Positions 8,122 to 16,616 of a stretch of DNA of 43,282 nt are shown here, in pieces. The notes under the pieces were generated by a model. That model was not told the DNA's origin. It did not search any database and worked only from the letters and a program-made list of their open reading frames with translations. Both the position numbers and the translations under genes were made by a program. This stretch comes from an uncultured Bacteroidota bacterium (lineage in GTDB: Bacteria; Bacteroidota; Bacteroidia; Bacteroidales; 4484-276), in assembly GCA_903944895.1 (NCBI GenBank), contig CAJATL010000337.1, positions 1-43,282 on the forward strand, in the 5' to 3' direction. The stretch's first letter is position 1. Each line of letters begins with the position of its first letter.

Positions 8122-10467
8122 CTATTTTTTCCCGGGTACCAGGTAAATCGATCCTTCGTTCCGATAACCGGGAAGATTTTTGTACCAGTCAGCATATAGT
8201 ACGCCTCCACTTTCGGCCCAAGCGCCAAACTTCAGGTACGCCCCAAGGATTTCCTGTTTTTCGATCGGATAATCGAAACTTTCATAAATGTTAATTCCCC
8301 AGGGCAGATTAGCTGAAGTCACATAAAACCTGCCTGTCGCAGGATTGGTATCGTCGTGAAGTGAACCAAACAAATTCGGGTCGGCAAGATCAGTCGGGGG
8401 AAAATAAGGCAGATGCACTTCGATGCCCCGTGTCTGGCTGACAATCAGAAAAGGATTAAAATTGCTGATGTCCAAAACATTGTTGTTGTATTTATCAGGC
8501 TCAAAAGCAATGCTTACTTCAATTGTAACCGGCGAAACATAAGGAGCGCCTGGTGATGTATTTATCCCCAAACCCGAACCGGGATGTTGTAAATGTTTAA
8601 AAGAATCATCAAAAACAATAATTGTTGGCTTCGATTGCCCTGCCTCAGTTCCGTTGGAATTGAGTGTAATGTAGCTTTCGGTAAGCTGATTACCGGTAAT
8701 TGTGAGGTCGTCCGGATCAATGGCCTCTGATAGCTGGAATCCAAATCCGTTATGAAGTGATGCGCCGATTGCTTTAATTACAAAAGTTGCATCAACCTGC
8801 ACGATGTTATTATTCAGATTCGTAAAAATCTCAAATTGATAATCAATTACGAGGTCATTAAAGTCATAATCGCCCCTGCTTGGCCAAAGATCTTCGAAGG
8901 CAAGAGTACCAAAACCCATGGCAGGATAAAGGTTGGAAATCCCGACAATAACATTTACTCCAATAGTTGCAACATCACACAAACCGAAGTCATCGCAAAC
9001 CTGATAATCAATAGTTACTGATCCAATAAAGCCAGTAACAGGCGCAAAGTTTACCTCACCCGTTGAAGGATTTACGGTAAATGTTCCCTGTGTGGTGGGA
9101 CTTGGCCCGGTGCCTGGAATAAAATTTACGGATGTCGGGATAATTGTTCCTGTTCCTGAAACATCGTTTGCCAGTATATTTATATCCACTGGCGTATTAA
9201 CTACCGTCAATGCATTGTCGTTGACGGCAACAGGACCAGTGGGCAAAATCACCGCAGTTGTGACAGTTGATGAGTTATTGGCAGCCACGGGATCAGGAGT
9301 AGTACTCGATACTGTCGCAGTATTATTCAGGACTCCACTAAACTGATCATCAGGTGCGACAACAAATGTTAATAATGCTGTTGCGCCTGATTCAAGTGTA
9401 CCAATGCTCCAGTTTGGAGAAGCCCAGGTACCTGTTGAAGGCATGATGTTGATAATCGAAATATTTGCCGGAAGGTTATCTGTAACTATTATACTCTGAG
9501 CCGGTGATGGTCCAATGTTGGTGACCGTGATCGAATAAGTAAGGTTTTGTCCAGCATAAACCGTTTCAGCCGAGGCCAGCTTTACCACTTCCAAATCAGC
9601 CTGATCGCTCAGCCCCGCACAACTTTGTGATTGAGCAATGCCACAATCGTTGATTTTGTTGCCTGAAAAAAAGTCAAGATTGGGGTCCAGGGTATTTGCA
9701 CAGTAATAATTAAGGGTTGCAGAACCATTCATACTGCTTACCGAAATCTTTTGATTTCCATAAATCGAAAACACTGATCCGTTTATTCTGGAGTTAAAAA
9801 ATTCAGCATTTCCGCTCTGAGAACCTACTTTAATTCTAATATCAGTAACTGTGAGATAAGATGACGAACTAACGGTAAAATTTCCTGTACCGGATAAACC
9901 GGCAAGCAAATAAACATTGTTGAGTGTCCCATAACTGGAGGATGATCCAGCCCCTTCAAACAACATATTCTGTGCGGTACTCAGACAAACATCCACCATC
10001 GAAATATTGTTTACATCTGTTTTAACAGTAAAATTGCCGGAAACATAAACCGTGGCATCCTGCCAGTTAATGAGGCCTTTCTCGATAAGCATATCACCTC
10101 CGCTCCCGGGCGAGTAACACTCGTAAGTACCGCTATTAATGAAAAATGAATTACCACTTGCTTGCATTGTTAATGTTCGTGCCGGATTGCTTGCATTTCC
10201 CATTTGCAATTTTCCTCCATTTTCGATTCGTAAAACGGCAGTATTATTTAAAACCAGGTTACTGGCTTGCGTAACGACAAAACCGTTGGTAATAATGACA
10301 CGTCTGTTGCTGGTTAAAGATGAAGATGGGGCACCTGTAGCTCCGCCACTGGTACTCCAGGTTGTAGCCGACGACCAAGCTCCGCTTGCTTTACTGGTCC
10401 AGGTTTGTTGCCCGATGACACTGGCCGCAAAAATAAAGGTCGATAAAAATATGATCAGTTTTTTCAT
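8122..10467 (-). CDS. Secreted DUF11/LruC-domain surface protein
   Basis: The 781-residue product has a signal peptide (MKKLIIFLSTFIFAASVIGQ). It then has the same beta-rich N-terminal domain as the giant adhesin (about 21-285) and a DUF11 domain (about 290-405, ADLEVVKLASAETVYAGQNL). A cadherin/Ig-like domain follows (about 412-508, with NDNALTVVNTPVDINILAND and a TIDYQVCDD end). The C-terminus is a LruC (DUF4842) domain (about 515-781) recognised by FEDLWPSRGDYDFNDLVIDY. In LruC proteins the acidic DYDFND motif is expected to bind calcium; that is family knowledge. The domain order suggests an exported surface protein. The gene is preceded by GAGGAGA as ribosome-binding site. It lies 57 bp downstream of the lipoprotein gene and so is probably one operon with it, ending at the hairpin near 8050. 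Confidence 0.92.
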   Translation of the reverse strand: MKKLIIFLSTFIFAASVIGQQTWTSKASGAWSSATTWSTSGGATGAPSSSLTSNRRVIITNGFVVTQASNLVLNNTAVLRIENGGKLQMGNASNPARTLTMQASGNSFFINSGTYECYSPGSGGDMLIEKGLINWQDATVYVSGNFTVKTDVNNISMVDVCLSTAQNMLFEGAGSSSSYGTLNNVYLLAGLSGTGNFTVSSSSYLTVTDIRIKVGSQSGNAEFFNSRINGSVFSIYGNQKISVSSMNGSATLNYYCANTLDPNLDFFSGNKINDCGIAQSQSCAGLSDQADLEVVKLASAETVYAGQNLTYSITVTNIGPSPAQSIIVTDNLPANISIINIMPSTGTWASPNWSIGTLESGATALLTFVVAPDDQFSGVLNNTATVSSTTPDPVAANNSSTVTTAVILPTGPVAVNDNALTVVNTPVDINILANDVSGTGTIIPTSVNFIPGTGPSPTTQGTFTVNPSTGEVNFAPVTGFIGSVTIDYQVCDDFGLCDVATIGVNVIVGISNLYPAMGFGTLAFEDLWPSRGDYDFNDLVIDYQFEIFTNLNNNIVQVDATFVIKAIGASLHNGFGFQLSEAIDPDDLTITGNQLTESYITLNSNGTEAGQSKPTIIVFDDSFKHLQHPGSGLGINTSPGAPYVSPVTIEVSIAFEPDKYNNNVLDISNFNPFLIVSQTRGIEVHLPYFPPTDLADPNLFGSLHDDTNPATGRFYVTSANLPWGINIYESFDYPIEKQEILGAYLKFGAWAESGGVLYADWYKNLPGYRNEGSIYLVPGKK

Positions 10468-10524
10468 TGTTGTCGTCTCCTCTTTAAGTAATATCTTTTC
10501 AGATTATGGATGAATAGCAAATGC

Positions 10525-10893
10525 TTAGTTGAATTGATATGAAAGAGTTTCGGAATCCAGTACTAGGCTCACTTCCTGACCTGAAAACTTCAGGGTTATC
10601 TGATCCTCCCAGGCCGGAACAGTTAACTTCATAAGCAAAGGCGTACCTGATGTCAGATAAGCTTTTTGATAAGCGATTCCCTCATCATTCGCCACTTCAA
10701 TAATGCCATCGGCATTCCCGGTCAGGGTTAGTTGAAGGTCCCTGGTGGTTTTCCAGTCAAATCCGTCACTCACCTGAATATCGTGTATGGTTTTGTCTTC
10801 CGGGTTACCCTGAGATAACTCTTTTCGACATCCGGAAAAACCGAGTAAAATTAATACTATCGAAAAAAAAGTAAGTTTAATACGCAAATTCAT
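10525..10893 (-). CDS. Small lipoprotein paired with the LruC protein
   Basis: The 122-residue product has a hydrophobic leader and lipobox (LLGFSGCRKEL, Cys22), so it should be an acylated envelope protein. The mature part holds the motif IHDIQVSDGFDWKTTRDL followed by a short beta-rich domain. As I know the family, LruC proteins of Bacteroidota often carry this F-x-W-K-T-T segment at their own N-terminus. Here it is a separate polypeptide encoded immediately upstream, so the two products probably act together at the surface. The start is well supported: AGGAGGA lies 3 nt upstream (10897-10903) and a promoter lies at 10946-10975. A diverged copy exists at 7318-7743. Confidence 0.85.
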   Translation of the reverse strand: MNLRIKLTFFSIVLILLGFSGCRKELSQGNPEDKTIHDIQVSDGFDWKTTRDLQLTLTGNADGIIEVANDEGIAYQKAYLTSGTPLLMKLTVPAWEDQITLKFSGQEVSLVLDSETLSYQFN

Positions 10894-10896
10894 TTT

Positions 10897-10903
10897 TCCT
10901 CCT
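10897..10903 (-). promoter_or_regulatory. Strong Shine-Dalgarno sequence of the lipoprotein gene
   Basis: AGGAGGA sits just upstream of the ATG at 10893. Such a full match is uncommon in Bacteroidota, where most genes in this window lack one, and suggests high translation of this cassette. Confidence 0.6.
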
Positions 10904-10945
10904 GCCGGGTCATTTTTTGATTAAATACACCTAACCCAATTTTCA

Positions 10946-10975
10946 CAAAATTAAAAATTACCAGGTTCATTACAA
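10946..10975 (-). promoter_or_regulatory. Promoter of the lipoprotein-LruC operon
   Basis: TTG (10975-10973), 19 nt, then TAATTTTG (10953-10946) on the minus strand matches the Bacteroidota -33/-7 consensus and spacing. It gives a leader of about 45 nt before the lipoprotein ATG. Confidence 0.5.
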
Positions 10976-11124
10976 CAGTAAATTTGTAAGTGTAGCAACC
11001 TGGGGTGTTTTTGTATCCAAATCAAGCGTAATTGAAAACATCGTTCAAACATAAATACAAAAAAAATGAGCTGACCTATCATCTCATTTTCGACAGGTGA
11101 TTTGAAATAAGATCTCAAATTTTA

Positions 11125-11199
11125 CTAAGCAAAAAGCTGATAAACCGGCATCATATCGAAAGGAACCATATTTTTATTTACGGTAATATCGGCTTTTAC
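11125..11199 (-). pseudogene. Internally deleted glyA remnant
   Basis: The minus strand reads [15 protein letters not shown] joined in frame to MMPVYQLFA and a TAG stop. In the intact glyA of this window (16617-17897) the same two pieces are residues 346-360 ([15 protein letters not shown]) and 417-425 (MMSVYPLFA). Here the intervening residues 361-416 (168 bp) are missing. DNA identity to both glyA pieces is around 90 percent by eye (for example ACGGTAATATCGGCTTT is shared exactly). The rest of glyA is absent on either side, so this is a non-functional scrap of a second glyA copy, in the same orientation as the intact gene and about 5.5 kb away. Confidence 0.85.
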
Positions 11200-11307
11200 A
11201 AAGAAAAGTAAATTTTTGGATTCTCATTCGCTTGAAAACCATGAGCTAAATTGGTTCTCTTATTAAAAAAGTTACCGGAAAATTTCATTTGTTGCCAGAG
11301 AAAAACT

Positions 11308-11347
11308 GAAACAAAAAACCCCCGGTCAATAATTAAATCAACCGGGG
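11308..11347 (-). terminator. Intrinsic terminator after the Omp28/GEVED gene
   Basis: On the minus strand ACCCCGGTT and its partner ACCGGGG (11341-11347 with 11320-11326) form a GC-rich stem with a 14-nt loop. The stem is followed by GGTTTTTTGTTT, a typical U-tract. It starts about 30 nt past the stop codon of the 923-codon gene. Confidence 0.85.
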
Positions 11348-11378
11348 TAAAAGCGTTTTCAAAATCAATCATGAACTA

Positions 11379-14150
11379 TTAGTGAACTACAGCTATTTTA
11401 GTATTAAACACTTTTTCGTTTTCAACAATTCTTACCATGTAAATTCCATTTTTAATATCTGTAAGATTAATGGTGGCATTATCAGATACATTTTCTCTCA
11501 TCAAAACAACCTTACCTGTTAAATCGCATACATAGAGGCTGGCGTTTTTAACATCTGCACAAATTGTAAATGCATCTTTGGCAGGATTCGGGAATAAACT
11601 AAATTCCATTTTTCCGGATTGATCAGAAATGCCGGTAATAAGTTCATCTTTGCAGGCATTTTCGATTCTACCTGTTGTGTTATCCATCAACATACCAACA
11701 ATTTCGATATTAGTTACATCCCATTCTTCAGGGATTGTAATCGAAAAATCATAGCTGTGGGTTTCACCAGCATAAACTGTTCCTGGCAAACTACCGGCTG
11801 CACCACTAAATCCACCAAGGATTGCCCGGGCTACATCCTGGTAAACCATATCTTCGGCCGGGACAGGGTTTGGAAGCAATTCAAAACCGCCCATCGGACC
11901 CTGGCCACCACCTGAATAATAATTAGCCTGGTTCCAGGCCTGTCCGGTTCCGGTAACATTATTTTCGACAAGAACTGCATTAAACCGGTAATCGGTTACT
12001 TGTGCTACAAAATCAGAAGTAAGAGTAAAAGTTAATGCTCTCGTAGTTTCATTGTATGATTTATTTTGGAGGATAATCCCGGCAGGGGGAACATGATTAA
12101 TTCTCTGGAGGAATGCTCCTTCAAAAGTAGATGGATCAGTAACAACAGTCCTGTCAACAAGTCCCATTGGATAAGAAAATTCAATTAACGGCCCTATTCC
12201 TTCATCATACTCAACTACTACCATGGGATCCCCATTATGAACTGCGATGCCAACCCAGGTTTCAGGATATTTCATATTCATCGAATCCATATAAACAATA
12301 CCCATTACACACCAGCCACACCATGTTCCTGTTCCTTCTTCACCAACTACCATTTTTGGCGGAGCATATTCAACAATATTGAAGGAAGTATTTAATATGT
12401 CGTTAGCCGGCACTTCATCACCGGTGAGTTGAGTTTTAACCTCCATATCGTAAATTCCAGGTTCAGCTGACCATGCATCGAACAAAACCTGGACTTCTTC
12501 ACCAAGGGCAAGATCAGACACGCTCTTGGTTGAAGTATAACCATTATCATTGATGGTGCAGGTCACCGGGAAGCTAACCGTTTGTAATCCATAATTCTTT
12601 ACAGTAGCTTTTGGAATAACATTCCCTTGCAGGATGAATGGCTCCATATCAATTGAAACTACCCCGGCATTGAGGTTGATTGAGGCGCCTGTCAAATTCA
12701 AAGTATAATCTTCCCATTCACCTGCCCAAAGATTAGCACATGGATCGGGAGATGAAGGTTGCAAAAAGCATGACCCAACACGCATGATGGTAGCACCAGG
12801 TAAACCATTTCCCGGGATTGTGACGGGGATTTCGTAAAAAACACCGCCCTCGGCCATTTCAAAATCGGTTACCACCAGTTCATCAGGTGTAAATTCAATA
12901 TCCTGATTTAAATCGATCCATATACTAACAAATTGACTCTGAAAACCTACGGCTACATTAGCAACATAATCAGAACCAATCTCAGCGGTTCCTTCCAGAT
13001 TTGTGAAAACACCATAGCCATTATCACTACAACCACTATTGTAGTTTTCAATTCCTGCAAAAGCAAAGTCAGTTATACCAGTTATAAAACCACCAGCAGA
13101 AAAGCAGTCTCCGGCAGGTACACAATACCAATTGGGATCTACAACCGGGAAAGCGTGTTCAATCTTGTCGTTATCCGGATTCTCATCACCCGGAAGTAAA
13201 GTGGTAACAGAGGCTGTATAGAAACCTATAACTGCAGTCCATGGATCAAAAGCAACGGTGGTTGGTTCACCAAAAGCAATGTTTGATACTGATTTCGTAG
13301 ATGAGAAAACAATGTTTGAACCTTCATAAATCTCAAGAATCACATCAAATGATACTATTTCAGACCCATAGTTGACGATCTGAGATGAATTATTTACAAC
13401 ATCTCCTCCATGGATGAGGTTTTCAAATCCGGAAATGGAAAGTGGTGCAACATCAAGAAAAGCCTGTTCACCAAGTGTCACATTATCAATATTCCATGCG
13501 TCTATCTGGTAGCTGTCATCTTCAAATTTAAAACAGAACTGGAAATTTGCTGAACCGATATCTGGTGTATTTACTATCAATACCTCAAATGCATTGTAGA
13601 TATCACCGGTCAGCCAATTTAATTCCCAAACCTGGTTCCAGGTTGCACCACCATCACTTGTTGTCTCCACGCTTACCCAAAATCCGGTATTAAACGCATA
13701 TGGATCGATAAAATTTAAAAACGACAAACTCAGTTGGGAATATCCGCTGGTATTAATAACAGGGGAAACCAATCTTGATGTTCCCAAAAAAGAAGGGCTC
13801 CAAACCATCGACACTTCAGGTACAGTTCCTCCCGCCTTGTTGGTTTGCACTATTTTCCAATTTTCTGATCCTTCTCCCATTACCGTCCAGGCATCCAATC
13901 CCGCCGAGAAATCTTCGTAAAACACTACCTCATCGATTGACTTATGCCACCCCTTAGGAGCATTATTTTTGGTGATCGTGGTTTGAGGGTTGTCACTGTC
14001 TCTTAAATTTACACTTTGTTGTGCCATTGAGCTGATAAAAATGGTAAAGCAAAAAGCAAATAAGCTTAGTTTAAGTAAATTTGTTTGCATAGCATTCAAT
14101 TTTAATTGTTTAGAAATTTGTTTATGATGAAATGTAATTTTTGACTTCAT
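11379..14150 (-). CDS. T9SS-secreted surface protein with GEVED and Omp28 domains
   Basis: The frame encodes 923 residues, but the likely start is M21 (ATG at 14090-14088), which opens a clean signal peptide (MQTNLLKLSLFAFCFTIFIS). The far start would add 20 charged residues and overlaps the upstream frame by ATGA. Domain order is as follows: a MAM/choice-of-anchor-like domain (~75-235); a CARDB-like domain (~235-330); GEVED (~340-490, ending AGEWEDYTLNLTG); a second CARDB-like domain (~500-595); an Omp28-related thioredoxin-like domain (~600-840) with TGTWCGWCVMG; and a type A T9SS sorting domain (~850-923, FPNPAKDAF to the end). The CxxC of the Omp28 part suggests a redox or disulfide role, but the family's function is not established. 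A good terminator follows. The TPR regulator upstream is a candidate controller. Confidence 0.9.
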   Translation of the reverse strand: MKSKITFHHKQISKQLKLNAMQTNLLKLSLFAFCFTIFISSMAQQSVNLRDSDNPQTTITKNNAPKGWHKSIDEVVFYEDFSAGLDAWTVMGEGSENWKIVQTNKAGGTVPEVSMVWSPSFLGTSRLVSPVINTSGYSQLSLSFLNFIDPYAFNTGFWVSVETTSDGGATWNQVWELNWLTGDIYNAFEVLIVNTPDIGSANFQFCFKFEDDSYQIDAWNIDNVTLGEQAFLDVAPLSISGFENLIHGGDVVNNSSQIVNYGSEIVSFDVILEIYEGSNIVFSSTKSVSNIAFGEPTTVAFDPWTAVIGFYTASVTTLLPGDENPDNDKIEHAFPVVDPNWYCVPAGDCFSAGGFITGITDFAFAGIENYNSGCSDNGYGVFTNLEGTAEIGSDYVANVAVGFQSQFVSIWIDLNQDIEFTPDELVVTDFEMAEGGVFYEIPVTIPGNGLPGATIMRVGSCFLQPSSPDPCANLWAGEWEDYTLNLTGASINLNAGVVSIDMEPFILQGNVIPKATVKNYGLQTVSFPVTCTINDNGYTSTKSVSDLALGEEVQVLFDAWSAEPGIYDMEVKTQLTGDEVPANDILNTSFNIVEYAPPKMVVGEEGTGTWCGWCVMGIVYMDSMNMKYPETWVGIAVHNGDPMVVVEYDEGIGPLIEFSYPMGLVDRTVVTDPSTFEGAFLQRINHVPPAGIILQNKSYNETTRALTFTLTSDFVAQVTDYRFNAVLVENNVTGTGQAWNQANYYSGGGQGPMGGFELLPNPVPAEDMVYQDVARAILGGFSGAAGSLPGTVYAGETHSYDFSITIPEEWDVTNIEIVGMLMDNTTGRIENACKDELITGISDQSGKMEFSLFPNPAKDAFTICADVKNASLYVCDLTGKVVLMRENVSDNATINLTDIKNGIYMVRIVENEKVFNTKIAVVH

Positions 14151-14383
14151 TTTTCGGTCTTTTTGGAAAATTTCACTTCTTCTGATTCGAGCATCTTTGA
14201 CCTGTTGTTTAATTCGGTTAGAACCTTTTTTAGGATTTGGCTCTGAATATTTGATCGTTCGATGATCTCATCTATTTTTGTGTTCGTTCCGGTTTCGGTT
14301 TTATTTTCGTCAGGTTCCATAAATGCACTTGTTAATCCGATGTGAAATGAAAAAATTAATTTCAACACAAAGGAAAACATCAA
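14147..14383 (-). CDS. Small hydrophilic coiled-coil protein, hypothetical
   Basis: The 78-codon frame lies directly upstream of the Omp28/GEVED gene and overlaps its longest possible start by ATGA. The first 21 residues are hydrophobic. From M22 the product is charged and helical (MEPDENKTETG, then IDEIIERSNIQSQILKKVLTELN), with heptad-like hydrophobic spacing. If the whole frame is used, it is a short exported or membrane-tethered coiled coil; if M22 is used, it is cytoplasmic. I recognise no family, and a spurious frame in a 5' leader is possible. Confidence 0.45.
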   Translation of the reverse strand: MMFSFVLKLIFSFHIGLTSAFMEPDENKTETGTNTKIDEIIERSNIQSQILKKVLTELNNRSKMLESEEVKFSKKTEK

Positions 14384-14396
14384 ATAATCAAAAAGC

Positions 14397-14446
14397 TAAT
14401 TTTTGAGGTAACATTAAGGCATCACCCCGATTTTTGAGGGTAACAA
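14397..14446. repeat. Pair of direct repeats, candidate operator
   Basis: ATTTTTGAGGTAACA (about 14399-14412) and ATTTTTGAGGGTAACA (14430-14445) are near-identical direct repeats spaced ~32 bp, three helical turns. They lie between the TPR/HTH regulator gene and the small ORF plus Omp28/GEVED gene. Position and spacing suit a binding site for a regulator; this is inference. Confidence 0.35.
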
Positions 14447-14492
14447 AAAGTGTACAGGATTGGTTAATTATTGTTAATCAGAGCTTTGAGGA

Positions 14493-16331
14493 TTATAGTT
14501 TAGTCAGGTAAGCAATGAGGTTCTCATCGCGGTCCAAACCAAGTTTTTTACGTAAACGGTAACGTGCCGTTTTAAGGCTTTCGGAAGACTGGTAAGTGAT
14601 GGCAGAGATTTCTTTCGAGGTCATGTTCAGGCGGAGGAAAGCACAAAGCCTGAGTTCATTGGGGGTAAGGTCAGGAAATTGTCGGCTGAGGCTGTTATAA
14701 AAGTCAACATGTACCTCCTGAAAACGAACCTCAAATTCCGTCCAGGTATCCTGGGTAATGCTTTTATCAAGCTCCGAAATAACATTATTTATTACCGTTT
14801 CATTATTATCTTTTTGCCCCTGATGTGTGTTTTTCAGTTTATCGGATATGGCCGAAATGAATTCATTCTTTTTGAGCAAATACATCACATTGGTAGTAAG
14901 CTCCTTATTCTTAAAATCCAGTTCTTTCGACAACTTTTCCCTTTCGAGCAAATTCATTTGTTGCTCGAGATTTTTCCTGCGCATCCGGTTATTCTGTAAA
15001 AAATACAGGAAGGCAATAATCAACAGTGAAGCAACTGCACTGATGATTGCCAGCAAATAGATGAGTTCGATACGATTGTGTTTTGCCAGGATAAGTTCAC
15101 TTTCGAGCTTTTGTTGTTTCCGCTCTTTGTCAAATTCGTATTGAAGCGTTAACTCCGTAATTTTTTGGTCATTTTTTATCCTTAATAAGCTATCATTAAG
15201 CACAGTGAAGTTTTTATAATAAAAATAGGCGCTGTCTTTATTTCCCTGTTGATGAAAAAGATCGGCCAGTTTTTGTGATACATAGGTTTCGGTTTCAATA
15301 TCTGACGACACTGTTGCATCAGATAATGAAAGATGATAAAATTTAATTGCTTTTGGAAAATCTTTGAGTTGGAAGTGGGTATCACCCTTATGCTTGTAAA
15401 TCGTTGCAAAAACATAGGAGCGGGATCCCCAAAAATCATCAAACAAACTATCTGCTGCACTTTCCGATTTTTCAAATAATTCGAGTGCATCTAATGTCCT
15501 GCCTTCCGAAAATGCGAGCCTACCCAGATTTGAATAGGTTTTGGTGAGCCCATAATAATTCGAAATCTGTTTTTCAATTTTGAGGGCCTTATTCAGATAT
15601 AAATAGGCACTGTCATTTTTCTTCAACTCAAAGTAAGTGTTTCCGATGTTATTTAACGTATTTCCAATAAAGTAAGGGTCCTTCAAATGCTCAAATAATT
15701 TGAGCGCTTTTGAATAATATTCAAGACTTTTACTATTATCTTCGAGATTAGCATAAATGATGGCAATGTTATTATAAAACCTGGGCAGGTAAAGGCTGTC
15801 GTTATGTTCTTCGGCGATTTGTAAACCTGTATAAAAAGCATCCTGAGCGCGGTACAGGTTGGTTTGCATGGAGTACACATTTCCCAGTCCCAGGTACAAG
15901 CCAATGACATCCCTTGGTTCAATTGTTTCATCTATCAGGTCTTTGGCACTTAAAAAGAATTTAAGAGCTTCGTCGAGATCATCCATTTTAAGTTTAATAC
16001 TTCCCAAAGCCATGTAATTTAGAAACTGGCCTTTGATGAAATTGTTCCTCAGAGAAACTTCAAGGCCATTCCATGCAAAATGCAGCGCCGAATCAACATT
16101 AAATGTCAAATATTGTCCGCCAAGTTTGGCACAAATCAGTGCTTTTTCATTTTCAGTGAGATCTTTCGACTTAAATAATTTCATTAAACTATCTGTCGGT
16201 TCCTGTGCGCTCATTGAAGCAATACTCGCAAAAAGTACCGTGATAAAGATGAGAATGCCTGAAATTAGCGGTTTCCCCCTAAAATGCTTATGAATAAAAG
16301 ATGTTGTACAGTTTTTCATTTTACAGATCAA
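14493..16331 (-). CDS. TPR transmembrane regulator with C-terminal LuxR-like HTH
   Basis: The 612-residue product begins with a signal/TM segment (about 23-42). Six or more tetratricopeptide repeats follow (about 60-380), with motifs such as NNIAIIYANLEDNSKSLEYY and NNIGNTYFELKKNDSAYLYL. A transmembrane helix (~425-445, IYLLAIISAVASLLIIAFLY) and a coiled coil (~450-480) come next. The C-terminus (~545-612) is a LuxR/GerE-type helix-turn-helix (LTPNELRLCAFLRLNMTSKE, then ARYRLRKKLGL). This layout is a known Bacteroidota family of one-component membrane regulators with a periplasmic TPR sensor. A start at M5 (16319) is also possible, since a TACATTTG box overlaps the first ATG (16329-16336). 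It probably regulates the surface-protein gene downstream. Confidence 0.9.
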   Translation of the reverse strand: MICKMKNCTTSFIHKHFRGKPLISGILIFITVLFASIASMSAQEPTDSLMKLFKSKDLTENEKALICAKLGGQYLTFNVDSALHFAWNGLEVSLRNNFIKGQFLNYMALGSIKLKMDDLDEALKFFLSAKDLIDETIEPRDVIGLYLGLGNVYSMQTNLYRAQDAFYTGLQIAEEHNDSLYLPRFYNNIAIIYANLEDNSKSLEYYSKALKLFEHLKDPYFIGNTLNNIGNTYFELKKNDSAYLYLNKALKIEKQISNYYGLTKTYSNLGRLAFSEGRTLDALELFEKSESAADSLFDDFWGSRSYVFATIYKHKGDTHFQLKDFPKAIKFYHLSLSDATVSSDIETETYVSQKLADLFHQQGNKDSAYFYYKNFTVLNDSLLRIKNDQKITELTLQYEFDKERKQQKLESELILAKHNRIELIYLLAIISAVASLLIIAFLYFLQNNRMRRKNLEQQMNLLEREKLSKELDFKNKELTTNVMYLLKKNEFISAISDKLKNTHQGQKDNNETVINNVISELDKSITQDTWTEFEVRFQEVHVDFYNSLSRQFPDLTPNELRLCAFLRLNMTSKEISAITYQSSESLKTARYRLRKKLGLDRDENLIAYLTKL

Positions 16332-16363
16332 ATGTACATTTTTTATTAAAAATGAAAGAGTCG

Positions 16364-16505
16364 AGTCTAAAAAGGAGCATTAAATTAATTAATGTGGCTA
16401 AAGCCCTGAATATGAATGACATCAATTGCCCCGCCCTTAAGGGCGGGGCAATTGAAAATCAAGTACTTACTGGGCTTTAGCCCAAAACCAACCTGTTTTT
16501 AGACT
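16364..16505. repeat. MITE-like palindromic element, copy 1
   Basis: This 142-bp element has nested symmetry. Its ends are AGTCTAAAAA and TTTTTAGACT (a perfect 10-bp inverted repeat). Inside these lie GGCTAAAGCCC (16396-16406) and GGGCTTTAGCCC (16472-16483). The centre is a perfect 32-bp palindrome (16423-16454) around CCGCCCTTAAGGGCGG. It encodes nothing. A second copy lies at about 35374-35524. It sits between glyA and the TPR regulator, where the central hairpin may also act as a transcription stop. Confidence 0.8.
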
Positions 16506-16616
16506 GGTCTCATGGAAGGAATTACTTCTATGCTTGTAATTGTGAAATTCAAGCATTAGAAATAAACCACCACCGAAAAAAAACATTCCGTTCTTTATCC
16601 GGAAAAATACTAACTG

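Larger units (their letters stand above)
10894..11378. other. Intergenic region between LruC operon and the Omp28/GEVED gene
   Basis: From left to right it holds the Shine-Dalgarno and promoter of the lipoprotein operon (10897-10975), the glyA remnant (11125-11199) and the terminator of the gene to the right (11313-11347). The stretches between these are AT-rich, and I see nothing else in them. Confidence 0.7.
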
